From Dehalococcoidia bacterium (GTDB taxonomy: Bacteria; Chloroflexota; Dehalococcoidia; SM23-28-2; RBG-16-64-32), in assembly GCA_030649945.1 (NCBI GenBank), contig JAUSFE010000125.1, positions 1-64,000 on the forward strand: a stretch of 64,000 nucleotides of DNA, in the 5' to 3' direction. The notes beneath the pieces are model-generated. The model worked only from the letters and a program-made list of their open reading frames with translations. It was not told the origin of the DNA and searched no databases. This document shows positions 1 through 8,865 of the stretch, piece after piece; within the stretch, counting starts at the first letter, position 1; each line of letters begins with the position of its first letter. Made by a program: the position numbers and the translations under genes.

Positions 1-153
1 CGTGCACCTCCCTTCCAGGACTATTGTCAGTACCTTCCCTCTTGTCTGTTCCTTGCGGTTCAACGTGATTGTCTCCCTCATAAGGTGACAGAATCACAGA
101 CCAGTTAAGGGGTGACAAAGTCTCAGGCCAAAGACAAGCTGACCGGCGCGGCC

Positions 154-182
154 TTGACCGCTCGCCGGGCCTCTGCTATTCT
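154..182 (+). promoter_or_regulatory. Sigma-70-type promoter of the first CSLREA gene
   Basis: TTGACC (154-159), a 17-base spacer and TATTCT (177-182) lie just upstream of the start at 214, which has its own GGAGG at 203-207. Nearly the same promoter, with the same spacing and most spacer bases, recurs upstream of the third gene (3734-3762). Confidence 0.65.
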
Positions 183-213
183 GCTGCCAGTCACGGGCCA
201 CTGGAGGTTTCGC

Positions 214-1749
214 ATGCTGCCCGCACGACCCGCACTCCTCGCCTCGTTCGCACTCCTGGCCCTCGCGGCTCTCGCCGTCGTGGCCGCCATCGTTCCCGGC
301 GGCGGGCGACCGGCCGCGGCCGCCACCTTCACCGTCACGAAAACCGCCGATACCGCCGACGGCGCCTGCAATGCCGACTGCTCGCTGCGCGAGGCGATTA
401 TCGCCGCCAACGCTTCCGCCGATGCCGACACCATCAGCCTGCCCGCCGGCGCCTACAACCTCACCCGCGCTGGCACTAACGAGGACCTTGCCGCCACGGG
501 CGACCTCGACATCGCGGGCGGCAGCGCCTCGGGCGGCCTCACCATCAACGGCGACGGAGCCGTCACCACCATCATTGACGGGGGAGACCTCGACCGCGTA
601 TTCCACGTCAAGTCGGGGGGGGCGGTCAGCATCTCCGGCGTGACCATCCAGAACGGCAGTGGTGGCGAGGGCGGCGGCATCTACAACGTTGGCACCCTGA
701 CTCTCACCAACAGCACCGTCAGCGGCAACACTGCCCCCAGCAATGGCGGCGGCATCTACAACTACAGCACCCTGACTCTCACCAACAGCACCGTCAGCGG
801 TAACACCGCCCCCGTCAGTGGCGGCGGCATCTACAACTTCAGCGCCACCCTGACGCTCACCAACAGCACGGTGAGCGGCAACACGTCTGGCAGCGACGGC
901 GGCGGCATCTACAACAGCTCCCACAGCTACACCGTCGCGACGATCACCAACAGCACCATCACCAACAACTCCGCCGGCAGCGGGAGTGGCGGCGGCATCG
1001 CAAGGGCCGGGAGCACCTCCAACTTCGTCAACTTGAAGAACACCATCGTCGCTAACAGCACCTCTGGCGGGAATTGCCTGGGTACCATGACCTCCAACGG
1101 CAACAACCTGGACAGCGGCACGACCTGCGCCCTGACCGGCAGCGGCGACCGCAGCAGCACCAACCCCCTCCTCGGCCCCCTCGCCCTCAACGCCCCGGGC
1201 ACGACCCAGACCCACGCGCTTCTGCCCGGCAGCCCCGCCATCGACCGCGGGGCCAACTGCGAGGCCGCCGACCAACGGGGCGTGGCCCGTCCCATCGATG
1301 GTGACGGCAACGGCACCACCATCTGCGACATTGGCGCCTACGAGGCCCCCGTCCCCCCACCTACGCCAACACCGTCGCCCAGCCCTGCACCTACGCCAAC
1401 ACCGTCGCCCAGCCCTGTGCCTACGCCGACGCCAACGCCCTCGCCGACGCCAACGGGTGAGGAGCGTCTCTGGGGCGACTTCGACTGCCAGAGCGGCATC
1501 ACCATCGGCGACGCCCAGAAGATCGCCCGCGACCTGGTAGACATCCCCATCACCCAGGGCCCCGGCTGCCCAGCGCCGGGGGCGGAAGTGACGGTGGACG
1601 GCACACCCAGGATGTGGGGCGACCTGGACTGCCAGAACGGCGTCACCATCGGCGACGCCCAGAAGACCGCCCGAGATCTGGTAGATTTGCCGGTGAGCCA
1701 GGCGGAGGGCTGTCCGGTGCCGGGGGCGGCCGTCCAGGTCCAGCCCTGA
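214..1749 (+). CDS. Exported CSLREA-domain beta-helix protein with dockerin-like C-terminus (1 of 4)
   Basis: Predicted surface or secreted protein of 511 residues; its ligand or substrate is unknown. An N-terminal signal peptide (about residues 1-36, ending in AAA) is followed by a CSLREA domain (CSLREA at 56-61), then right-handed beta-helix repeats rich in [10 protein letters not shown] and GGGIYN up to about residue 340. A Pro/Thr/Ser linker (about 377-417) leads to two dockerin-like, calcium-loop-type repeats of the form GDxDCQxGxTIGDAQK (about 420-511). I chose ATG 214 because GGAGG sits 6 bases upstream and the promoter -10 box at 177-182 lies downstream of the earlier in-frame GTG at 112. 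It heads a tandem array of paralogues. The domain reading is firm; the function (adhesion, polysaccharide binding or scaffold attachment) is inferred. Confidence 0.85.
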   Translation: MLPARPALLASFALLALAALAVVAAIVPGGGRPAAAATFTVTKTADTADGACNADCSLREAIIAANASADADTISLPAGAYNLTRAGTNEDLAATGDLDIAGGSASGGLTINGDGAVTTIIDGGDLDRVFHVKSGGAVSISGVTIQNGSGGEGGGIYNVGTLTLTNSTVSGNTAPSNGGGIYNYSTLTLTNSTVSGNTAPVSGGGIYNFSATLTLTNSTVSGNTSGSDGGGIYNSSHSYTVATITNSTITNNSAGSGSGGGIARAGSTSNFVNLKNTIVANSTSGGNCLGTMTSNGNNLDSGTTCALTGSGDRSSTNPLLGPLALNAPGTTQTHALLPGSPAIDRGANCEAADQRGVARPIDGDGNGTTICDIGAYEAPVPPPTPTPSPSPAPTPTPSPSPVPTPTPTPSPTPTGEERLWGDFDCQSGITIGDAQKIARDLVDIPITQGPGCPAPGAEVTVDGTPRMWGDLDCQNGVTIGDAQKTARDLVDLPVSQAEGCPVPGAAVQVQP

Positions 1750-1760
1750 CCGCCGCCGCC

Positions 1761-1790
1761 TTGACCGCTCGCGCCATCACCTCATAGACT
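1761..1790 (+). promoter_or_regulatory. Promoter of the second CSLREA gene
   Basis: TTGACC (1761-1766), an 18-base spacer and TAGACT (1785-1790), 36 bases before the TTG start at 1827. The context after the -35 box (GCTCGC) matches the promoter at 154. Confidence 0.55.
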
Positions 1791-1826
1791 TGTCCGTAAC
1801 CATCCGATTCACTGCGGAGATTCGCT

Positions 1827-3575
1827 TTGTCGTCTTCTGGCCGGCCCATTGCCCTTACGTCACTGGTCTTCCTCGCGGCTCTCGCCGTCGTCTTCGTCTT
1901 TCTTCTCCGGCCCGCTGACGCCGCCACCTTCAGCGTCACCGAATTTGACGACCCGGCCCCGGGCGCCTGCGACGCCAACTGCTCGCTGCGCGAGGCGATC
2001 ATCGCCGCCAACGCCGCCGCCGGCGCCGACACCATCACCCTGCCCGCCGGTCCGTACAACCTCACCATGGCCGGCGTCGGCGACGACGCCGCCGCCACCG
2101 GCGATCTCGACATCACGGACAACCTGACCATCAACGGCGCCGGGGCCGCCACTACCATCATCCAAGCATGCGACAGCAGTGGCGGCCCATGCACGGGCGT
2201 CGACCGCGTATTCCATGTCGTGTCGGGGACGGTCAGCATCTCCGGCGTGACCATCCGCAACGGCAACACGGCCGGCTTTGCCGGCGGCGGCGGCATCCTC
2301 AACAGCGGCACCCTGACCCTCACCAACAGCACCGTCAGCGGTAACTCGGCCAACTATAGCTACGGCGGCGGCATCAACAACGAGTCCGCTGCCACCCTGA
2401 CGGTCACCAACAGCACCGTCAGCGGCAACACGGCGGGCTGCTGCGGCGGCATCAGCAACTTCGGCACCACCACCTTCACGAACAGCACCGTCAGCGGCAA
2501 CACGACCACCAGCTACGGCGGCGGCATCTACAAGAGCAGCGGCACGCTGACCCTCACGAACAGCACCGTCAGCGGCAACTCGACTGGCGGCGACGGCGGC
2601 GGCATCTACAACTCCGGCGGCACCGCGGAGATCACCAACAGCACGGTGAGCGGCAATACGGCCGATAGCGACGGGAACGGGACCGGCGACGGCGGCGGCA
2701 TCGCAAGGGTCGGGGGTGCCGTCAACCTGAAGAACACCATTGTCGCCGGCAATATTGACCCCAGCAGCGACCCCGACTGCTTCGGCGCCCTCACCTCCCA
2801 GGGTTACAACCTCATTCAGACCGTATCCACCGGTTGTAGCATCGGCGGCGATACCGCCACCAACGTCACCGGCCAGGGCGCGAATCTCGACCTCCTCGCC
2901 CTCAACCCCCCGGGCACGACCCAGACCCACGCGCTTCTGCCCAGCAGCCTGGCTATCGACGCCGGGGACAACGCCGGCTGTCCCGCCACCGACCAGCGGG
3001 GCGTGGCCCGTCCCCAGGGCAGCGCCTGTGACATCGGCGCCTACGAGTCCCCCTTCTCCGCAGCTACGCCATCGCCCACTCCCTCACCCACGGCATCGCC
3101 TTCGCCCACGGAGACGCCTTCACCTTCGCCTACCGCTACCGCTACACCCACCTCTACGGGCGGTCCCACACCCACGCCGACACACACCGCTACCCCCACA
3201 CCCACCGCGACCGTTACGCCGACGGCCACGCCTACCCCAACGCCGACCGCCACACTTTCCCCAACGCCCGTCGACAGCGGCGGCGCCGGCCGCCTTTGGG
3301 GCGACTTCGACTGCTCGGGCGGCATCACCATCGGCGACGCCCAGAAGATCGCCCGCGACCTGGTAGACATCCCCGTCACCCAGGGCCCCGGCTGCCCGGC
3401 GCCCGGGGCGGCAGTGACGGTGGACGGCACGCCCAGAGCCTGGGGCGACCTTGACTGCCAGAACGGCGTGACGATCGGCGACGCCCAGAAGACCGCGCGG
3501 GACCTGATAGACCTCGCGATTGCGCAGGCGGAGGGGTGCCCGGCGCCGGGAGAGAGTGTGCAGGTGGGCGGTTAG
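1827..3575 (+). CDS. Exported CSLREA-domain beta-helix protein with dockerin-like C-terminus (2 of 4)
   Basis: Paralogue of the gene before it, 582 residues. A hydrophobic signal segment (about residues 8-33, ending ADA) precedes CSLREA (about 52-57) and a longer beta-helix with seven or so TNSTVSGN turns. A Thr/Pro linker (about 411-486) made of near-repetitive PTPTAT-type codons follows, then two dockerin-like repeats (about 490-580) almost identical to those of gene 1. The start is TTG at 1827 with GCGGAGA ending 6 bases upstream; no better ATG exists before the signal peptide. Repeats within and between genes 1 and 2 are close at DNA level, so recombination between them is likely. Confidence 0.85.
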   Translation: MSSSGRPIALTSLVFLAALAVVFVFLLRPADAATFSVTEFDDPAPGACDANCSLREAIIAANAAAGADTITLPAGPYNLTMAGVGDDAAATGDLDITDNLTINGAGAATTIIQACDSSGGPCTGVDRVFHVVSGTVSISGVTIRNGNTAGFAGGGGILNSGTLTLTNSTVSGNSANYSYGGGINNESAATLTVTNSTVSGNTAGCCGGISNFGTTTFTNSTVSGNTTTSYGGGIYKSSGTLTLTNSTVSGNSTGGDGGGIYNSGGTAEITNSTVSGNTADSDGNGTGDGGGIARVGGAVNLKNTIVAGNIDPSSDPDCFGALTSQGYNLIQTVSTGCSIGGDTATNVTGQGANLDLLALNPPGTTQTHALLPSSLAIDAGDNAGCPATDQRGVARPQGSACDIGAYESPFSAATPSPTPSPTASPSPTETPSPSPTATATPTSTGGPTPTPTHTATPTPTATVTPTATPTPTPTATLSPTPVDSGGAGRLWGDFDCSGGITIGDAQKIARDLVDIPVTQGPGCPAPGAAVTVDGTPRAWGDLDCQNGVTIGDAQKTARDLIDLAIAQAEGCPAPGESVQVGG

Positions 3576-3576
3576 G

Positions 3577-3690
3577 AATTGGGAACTGGGAACTGGGAAT
3601 CAAGCGATCAAGCAATCAAGCAGACTGGGCGGGGTGGGGAGGGGCATCTGTGTGCATCTGTGGCTAACGGGGAGGCGGGGTATCCGCGTC
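3577..3690 (+). repeat. Low-complexity and dispersed repeat between CSLREA genes 2 and 3
   Basis: A GGGAACT-type microsatellite (about 3580-3600) and a run of AATCAAGC/GATCAAGC units (about 3598-3625) are followed by a block containing GGGGCATCTGTGTGCATCTG and GGCTAACGGGGAGGCGGGG. The same block occurs between genes 3 and 4 (5480-5575), and an inverted partial copy lies at 54747-54790. Confidence 0.7.
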
Positions 3691-3733
3691 GGTCCGCGTT
3701 AATCCGCGGCCAACCGAGCGGTGGGGCGCCGCT

Positions 3734-3762
3734 TTGACCGGCGACCGGGCCTCTGCTATTCT
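3734..3762 (+). promoter_or_regulatory. Promoter of the third CSLREA gene
   Basis: TTGACC (3734-3739), a 17-base spacer and TATTCT (3757-3762). Spacer and boxes are nearly identical to those at 154-182, so the promoter was duplicated along with the gene. Confidence 0.65.
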
Positions 3763-3813
3763 CCATCCGACGTGAGTCGTCCCGGCCCCGGCCGGTGCCG
3801 CAGGGAGGTCGTT

Positions 3814-5445
3814 ATGGTTGCTCCGCGTTGGTCGCTCGTCGCCACTGCCCTCGTGGCAGTGGCAGTGCTCATGCTCGCCTCGCTCGGCCCGCTCCTCGGG
3901 CCGGCGCAGGCCGCCGCTATCACCGTGAACGAGATGAATGACCAGATCAACTCCAACGGCATGTGCTCCCTGCGCGAGGCCATCATCGGCGCGAATACCA
4001 ATACGGCCGTGGACGGCTGCACACAGGGCAGCGGAGTAGACACGATCAGCATCCCGGCGGGCACGATTACCCTCACGGTGGCCGGCGCCGACGAAGACGA
4101 TGCCGCCACCGGCGACCTGGACATCCTGGCAGACGTGACGATCAACGGCGCCGACGCCAGTGCCACGATCATCGACGGCGGCGGCATCGATCGGGTGTTC
4201 GAAGTCTACCCGGGGTTCGCCGCTGGATCAGACGTTGTGTTCCATGCCCTGACAATCCAGCACGGGGATGCGGGAATCAGGGCGGGCGGCGGGATCAGCG
4301 CAGGCTATTCGTATGTGGGGTCCAACGGCGTGAGGCTTAACGAGGTCGTCGTCACCGGCAACCACGCCATGGACGGCGGGGGTATATACAACGGGAACTC
4401 GGCCACGATGACCATCGAAAGCAGTGTAATTAGTCAGAACATTGCGGGCTCCGGGGATATGGGGGGGGGCATTGTCAACGGAGGCACCCTCACTATCACC
4501 AACAGCACGGTGAGCGGCAACACCGCCGAGTTCATGGGGGGCGGCATCTTAAACTATGGTGAGATGGCGGTCTCCCAGAGCACCATCGCCGATAACGGCG
4601 CACCAGATGGCGGCAACATCCGGAGCACCGGCGGCTCTACGCTGCTAAGGAACAGCATTGTGGCTATGGCCCGGTCCGGGGGGAACTGCTCCGGCGCCAT
4701 CACCTCGCAGGGCCACAACATCAGCAGCGACGCGAGTTGCTCCCTGAGCGGCGCCGGCGACAGGCCGAACACAGACCCGATGCTGGACCCGCTGGGCGAC
4801 TACGGCGGGCCCACGCAGACGCACCGCCCGCGGGCCGGGAGCCAGGCGATCGACAACGGCAGCCCCGACTGCCCGCCGCCGGCGACGGACCAGCGCGGCG
4901 TCACGCGTGCCCAGGGGGCAGCCTGCGACATCGGCGCCTTCGAGGTGGAAGCCGCCAGCCCGACAGCCACCGACACCGCGTCCCCAACTGCCACTGCGAC
5001 GGCGGCAGCGACGGCCACGCCTACTCCAACGGCTACGGCCACTACGGCTACGGCCACGCCTACCCCAACGGCTACGGCGACGCCGACCCCCACGGCAACG
5101 CCGACGCCGAGCGGAGAGCCGACGCCTTCCCCAACGCCCACGGCCACGCCCGTGGGCCTGCTGTGGGCTGATACGGACTGCAGCGGCAGCGTGACCATCG
5201 GCGACGCCGTGAAGATCGCCCGCGCACTGATTGAGCTGCTCATCCTGCAGGAGACGCCGTGCTTCTCGGTGCGCGCGGCCGTATCCGTCGATGGCGTCGG
5301 CCGCCGGTTCTCGGACGTCGATTGCAACGAAGTTGTGGCCATCGGCGATGCCCAGAAGATCGCGCGCGACCTGATTGACCTGCCGATCACGCAGGAGGAG
5401 GGCTGCCCGCGGCCCGGCGACAGCGTGCAGATGACGCCGGAGTAG
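3814..5445 (+). CDS. Exported CSLREA-domain beta-helix protein with dockerin-like C-terminus (3 of 4)
   Basis: Third paralogue, 543 residues from ATG 3814, chosen because GGGAGG (3803-3808) lies 5 bases upstream and the promoter -10 box lies after the earlier in-frame start at 3721. Signal peptide about 1-33, CSLREA from residue 51, beta-helix with fewer canonical turns than genes 1 and 2, Thr/Ala/Pro linker (about 383-447) and two dockerin-like repeats (about 450-543). It is more diverged in sequence than the first two. Likely exported and calcium-binding at the C-terminus; the partner is unknown because no cohesin is encoded in the window. Confidence 0.85.
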   Translation: MVAPRWSLVATALVAVAVLMLASLGPLLGPAQAAAITVNEMNDQINSNGMCSLREAIIGANTNTAVDGCTQGSGVDTISIPAGTITLTVAGADEDDAATGDLDILADVTINGADASATIIDGGGIDRVFEVYPGFAAGSDVVFHALTIQHGDAGIRAGGGISAGYSYVGSNGVRLNEVVVTGNHAMDGGGIYNGNSATMTIESSVISQNIAGSGDMGGGIVNGGTLTITNSTVSGNTAEFMGGGILNYGEMAVSQSTIADNGAPDGGNIRSTGGSTLLRNSIVAMARSGGNCSGAITSQGHNISSDASCSLSGAGDRPNTDPMLDPLGDYGGPTQTHRPRAGSQAIDNGSPDCPPPATDQRGVTRAQGAACDIGAFEVEAASPTATDTASPTATATAAATATPTPTATATTATATPTPTATATPTPTATPTPSGEPTPSPTPTATPVGLLWADTDCSGSVTIGDAVKIARALIELLILQETPCFSVRAAVSVDGVGRRFSDVDCNEVVAIGDAQKIARDLIDLPITQEEGCPRPGDSVQMTPE

Positions 5446-5479
5446 TGAGGACGCGGGCGATCAGGCAAGCAGGCAAGCA

Positions 5480-5575
5480 AGCAATCAAGCAAACCAGGCG
5501 GGGTGGGGTGGGGCATCTGTGCGCATCTGCGGCCATCCGTGTCATCTGTGGCTAACGGGGAGGCGGGGTATCTCC
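5480..5575 (+). repeat. Second copy of the intergenic dispersed repeat
   Basis: Carries the same AAGCAATCAAGCA run, GGCGGGGTGGGG, GGGGCATCTGTG and GGCTAACGGGGAGGCGGGG blocks as 3601-3690, with a short insertion (CATCCGTGT). It fills most of the 5446-5650 gap. Confidence 0.7.
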
Positions 5576-5626
5576 ATCCGTGGCTGAAACGGGGGCGCGC
5601 GGCGGCGCCTAACGCAAAGCCAGGCG

Positions 5627-5656
5627 TTGACCCGGCTCTCACACGCTCGCTATGAT
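5627..5656 (+). promoter_or_regulatory. Promoter of the fourth beta-helix gene, leaderless layout
   Basis: TTGACC (5627-5632), an 18-base spacer and TATGAT (5651-5656). An in-frame GTG begins at 5664, exactly 7 bases after the -10 box, so transcription would begin at or next to the start codon. The upstream ATG codons at 5652 and 5655 lie inside the -10 box. Confidence 0.6.
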
Positions 5657-5663
5657 GCGCGGC

Positions 5664-7943
5664 GTGACCCGCACCCTGCCGCTTGCCGCGCTCGCCGCCC
5701 TCCTGCTGGTGCTCGCCGGGGGCTCAGCCCGGCCTGCCCTGGCGGCCACGACCCTCACCGTGACCCGCAGCGACGACCCGGCGCCGGACGGCTGCGCCAC
5801 GAACGGCTGCACGCTGCGGGAGGCGATGCTGGAGGCGCAGGCGGGCGACACCATCGCCTTCGCTATCCCCGGCGCCGGCCCGCACGTCATCCAGCCCTCA
5901 ACGGCGCTCCCGAACCTGGGCGGCGGCATCACCATAGACGGCTACACGCAGTCCGGCGCCTCGCCCAACACCAGCGCGGCCTGGGAGGGCGGGAACGCCG
6001 TCCTCCAGGTGGTTCTGGACGGCGGCCTCATCCCGGATAGCCAGGAGGCCTCCGGCATCCTCATCAGCGGCCGGGACGTGCGCATTCGCGGTCTCGCCAT
6101 CCGGGGCTTCGACCAGGAAGGCGTCTACGTTAGCGGCTTTGGCAGCGCGGTGATTCAGGGTAACTACATTGGCGAAGGCGGCGGCGCGCCGGCCGGCAAC
6201 GGCACGTCCGGCATCTGGATCAACAGCGACCACGCGGGCAACGTTGCCGGGGGCGCCTCCCCGGCGGACCGCAACGTCGTCTCGGGGAACGGGGGCGCCG
6301 GCCTGCTGGTCACGGGGGCCGGCGCTGTCTCCGTGCTGGGCAACTTCATCGGCACGGACCCCGCGGGGGCGGAGGCGGCGCCAAACGGCGGAGCGGGCAT
6401 AGACCTGCGCGGCGGGCCCAACAGCACCATCGGCGGCGCGGGCCCCGGCGCCGGAAACCTCCTGTCCGGAAATGCCGCGGAGGGCCTCCGCATGTCCGCC
6501 AACTCGCCCGGCTCCGGGGTGTTCGGCAACCGCATCGGCACGGACGCGGAAGGACGTCTGGCTGTGCCTAACCAGGGACCGGGCATGACGATCGGGGCCG
6601 CCGGCGTCGCCATCGGGGGCGCCGCGCCGGGCGCCGGCAACATCGTATCTGGGAACGCCGGCCCGGGGATCGTGCTCGCCGGGGCGGACGCGGCCAACAT
6701 GAACCTGCGCGCCAACCTCATCGGCACGAAGGCGGGCGGCAGCGCGCCCCTGGGCAACGGCGGCCACGGCGTCTTCCTGGACCAGGGCGCCCACGACGAT
6801 ACCATCGGCGCGGAGGACCCGGCCAGCCAGAACACCATTGCCTTCAACGGCGGCGACGGCGTCGCGCTCAGCGCCTCCGCCGGCCTCAACAACTACATCG
6901 ACCCCAACGTCACGCATTCGAACGAGGGGCTGGGCACCGACCTGCTGGACGACGGGCTGACCGGCAACGACGAGAAGGACACCGACAGCGGCCCCAACGA
7001 CTTGCAGAACTTCCCGGTGCTGACCTCGGCCACGGGCGGCTCGCAGGTGACCGTGGAGGGGACTCTGAACAGCACGCCGAACCGTGCCTTCAACCTGTTC
7101 TTCTTCTCGAATCTGGAGTGCGACCCATCCGGCTATGGGGAAGGGCGCACCTTCCTGGGCCAGACGGTCGTCGTCACCAGCACTACCGGCGACGCTGCGT
7201 TCGTCCGCAAGCTGCCCTCGGCCGTCCCGCCCGGCCAGTTCATCACGGCTACCGCCTCCAACCCGGAGAGCAGCTCCGAGTTCTCGCTCTGCCTCGCGGT
7301 CTCGCCCCCGCTGATACGCCACGGCGACATCCGCTGCGACGGCGTCATCAGCATGGGCGACGCCGTGGGCCTTCTCCGCCGTCTCGGCGGCGTCCGCGCT
7401 GCCCTGCCCGGCGGCGCCTGCCCCGGCGCGGGCTCACCCGTGGACTCGCCTGACTCCATCGTCCGCCTCTGGGGCGACATCGATTGCGATGGGGTCCTGA
7501 CGGCGCGCGACCCGCTGCAGCTCCTGCGCTACCGCACCGGCCTCTCCGTCTCGCTGGCGCCCGGCTGCCCCGCCATCGGCTCGCCCATCACGGTCTCGGA
7601 GTCGCTGCGCGGCGGCGTCCTCGCCACCTTCCTCGTCGTCGATGAGCAGTTCCGCGTCTGGGTGACCAACGCGGCCATCGGCCAGCTGTTTGACCTGCAG
7701 GCGGGGCGGAGCAGCGCCAGCATCCCCGCCGGGCGCATCGTCGCGGGCCCCGGCCAGGCGGGCCACAACGCCCCCTGGAGCTGGCACCTGGACCCGGAGC
7801 AGGTGCAGATGGCCGAGGTTACCATTGAGGTCTGCGACGCCAGGCCGTCTTACGTGGAGGAGAACCTGGGCTACTTCCTGGACACGCTCGGCACGTACTG
7901 CCCCTGGTCCGCGCAGCTGGCCTCGCTGGTGGACTACCGCTGA
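5664..7943 (+). CDS. Exported beta-helix protein with dockerin-like repeats and BP74-like C-terminal domain (4 of 4)
   Basis: 759 residues from GTG 5664, or 763 from ATG 5652. Signal peptide about 1-27, then a CSLREA-like motif (CTLREA near residue 49) and a long beta-helix region of Asn/Gly-rich turns with repeated GNxIGTD and GNxVSGN motifs. Two dockerin-like repeats (about 553-642) follow without the Pro/Thr linker seen in its neighbours. The last 110 or so residues (ATFLVVDEQFRVWVT, PWSWHLDP, IEVCDARPSYVEENL, YCPW) resemble the N-terminal domain of Dictyostelium BP74-type proteins. It closes the tandem array. Its role is unknown; the extra domain suggests a different target from genes 1-3. 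Confidence 0.8.
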   Translation: MTRTLPLAALAALLLVLAGGSARPALAATTLTVTRSDDPAPDGCATNGCTLREAMLEAQAGDTIAFAIPGAGPHVIQPSTALPNLGGGITIDGYTQSGASPNTSAAWEGGNAVLQVVLDGGLIPDSQEASGILISGRDVRIRGLAIRGFDQEGVYVSGFGSAVIQGNYIGEGGGAPAGNGTSGIWINSDHAGNVAGGASPADRNVVSGNGGAGLLVTGAGAVSVLGNFIGTDPAGAEAAPNGGAGIDLRGGPNSTIGGAGPGAGNLLSGNAAEGLRMSANSPGSGVFGNRIGTDAEGRLAVPNQGPGMTIGAAGVAIGGAAPGAGNIVSGNAGPGIVLAGADAANMNLRANLIGTKAGGSAPLGNGGHGVFLDQGAHDDTIGAEDPASQNTIAFNGGDGVALSASAGLNNYIDPNVTHSNEGLGTDLLDDGLTGNDEKDTDSGPNDLQNFPVLTSATGGSQVTVEGTLNSTPNRAFNLFFFSNLECDPSGYGEGRTFLGQTVVVTSTTGDAAFVRKLPSAVPPGQFITATASNPESSSEFSLCLAVSPPLIRHGDIRCDGVISMGDAVGLLRRLGGVRAALPGGACPGAGSPVDSPDSIVRLWGDIDCDGVLTARDPLQLLRYRTGLSVSLAPGCPAIGSPITVSESLRGGVLATFLVVDEQFRVWVTNAAIGQLFDLQAGRSSASIPAGRIVAGPGQAGHNAPWSWHLDPEQVQMAEVTIEVCDARPSYVEENLGYFLDTLGTYCPWSAQLASLVDYR

Positions 7944-8017
7944 CGCTATGCCCCGCGCGCGCCGCCGCTGTCACCCGCCGGACGCCTGCCACCCCGCGGG
8001 GCGGAGGGGCTAGGGCC

Positions 8018-8776
8018 ATGGACCTGGGTCTGCGCGATAAGGTCGCGGTGATCGCCGGCGGCTCGCGCGGCATCGGCAAGGCCACGGCGCTGGTGCTGGC
8101 GCAGGAGGGCTGCCGCCTGGTGCTGGGCGCGCGCGGCGAGGACGCCCTGCGCGAGGCCGCGGCCGCAGCGCAGGCCGCCGGCACGGAGGTGCTGCCCGTG
8201 GCCGGCGACCTCACCCGCCCCGATGACGCCGGGCGCCTGATCGAGGCCGCCGCCGGGCGCTTTGGCCGCATCGACATCCTGGTCAACAGCATCCACTTCT
8301 CCGCCGGCGGCGACGAGGACGAAGTCTGGCGCGAGTCGTTCGATGTCCTCTTCCTGCCGGCCGCCAGGCTCACGCGGCTGGTGGTACCGCACCTGCGGCG
8401 GGCCGGCGGCGGCGCCATCGTCCACGTCTCCTCCATCTGGGGGCGGGAGGCCGGCGGCCAGCCGGGCTACAACGCCATGAAGGCCGCCCTCATCAGCCAC
8501 GCCAGGGCCATGGCCACGCGCCTGGCGCCGGACAACATCCGCGTGAACACGGTGGCGCCGGGCTCCATCAGCCACCCGGGCGGCTCCTGGTGGCGGCGCC
8601 AGCAGGAGGACCCGCAGGGCATGGCCCGCTTCGTGCAGGAGAACATCCCCATGGGCCGCTTCGGGACGGCGGAGGAGGTGGCGAACGTCATCGCCTTCCT
8701 CTGCTCGCCGCGCGCCTCCTGGGTCACCGGCGCCACCGTCGTCGTAGACGGCGGCCAGAGCCGGACGAACATCTGA
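8018..8776 (+). CDS. Short-chain dehydrogenase/reductase (FabG-like)
   Basis: Soluble NAD(P)-dependent oxidoreductase of 252 residues, normal SDR length. It has the cofactor motif GGSRGIGK near residue 14, a catalytic Ser in VSSIWG and the YNAMK pair, and ends in the usual VTGATVVVDGGQS. The NNAG motif is replaced by VNSI. The start ATG 8018 has a weak GGAGGGG-type site about 12 bases upstream. It is followed by two family III CoA transferases on the same strand, so a role in converting a hydroxy- or keto-acyl compound in the same pathway is plausible. The substrate cannot be read from sequence. Confidence 0.85.
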   Translation: MDLGLRDKVAVIAGGSRGIGKATALVLAQEGCRLVLGARGEDALREAAAAAQAAGTEVLPVAGDLTRPDDAGRLIEAAAGRFGRIDILVNSIHFSAGGDEDEVWRESFDVLFLPAARLTRLVVPHLRRAGGGAIVHVSSIWGREAGGQPGYNAMKAALISHARAMATRLAPDNIRVNTVAPGSISHPGGSWWRRQQEDPQGMARFVQENIPMGRFGTAEEVANVIAFLCSPRASWVTGATVVVDGGQSRTNI

Positions 8777-8790
8777 CCCTCACCCCCCAG

Positions 8791-8819
8791 CCCCCTCTCC
8801 CACTTCGTGGGCGAGGGGG
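8791..8819 (+). repeat. C/G-rich palindrome downstream of the SDR
   Basis: CCCCCTCTCCCAC (8791-8803), loop TTC, GTGGGCGAGGGGG (8807-8819): a 13-base stem with one mismatch. It sits between the SDR stop and the next start and may act as a terminator or a REP-like element. No T-run follows. Confidence 0.5.
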
Positions 8820-8865
8820 GGAAGGGTTCCCTTTCCCCCTCTCCTCCCGTACGATATACGCCGCT

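Noticed and set aside
94..1275. Long minus-strand open frame opposite the first CSLREA gene
   Set aside because: Shadow of a repetitive GC-rich gene: Gly/Ala/Val-rich, no family match, no ribosome site. The plus strand has a clear signal peptide and domains.
8590..8865. N-terminal extension of the first CoA transferase
   Set aside because: It overlaps the SDR gene and a C/G-rich palindrome; the family N-terminus begins after ATG 8866.
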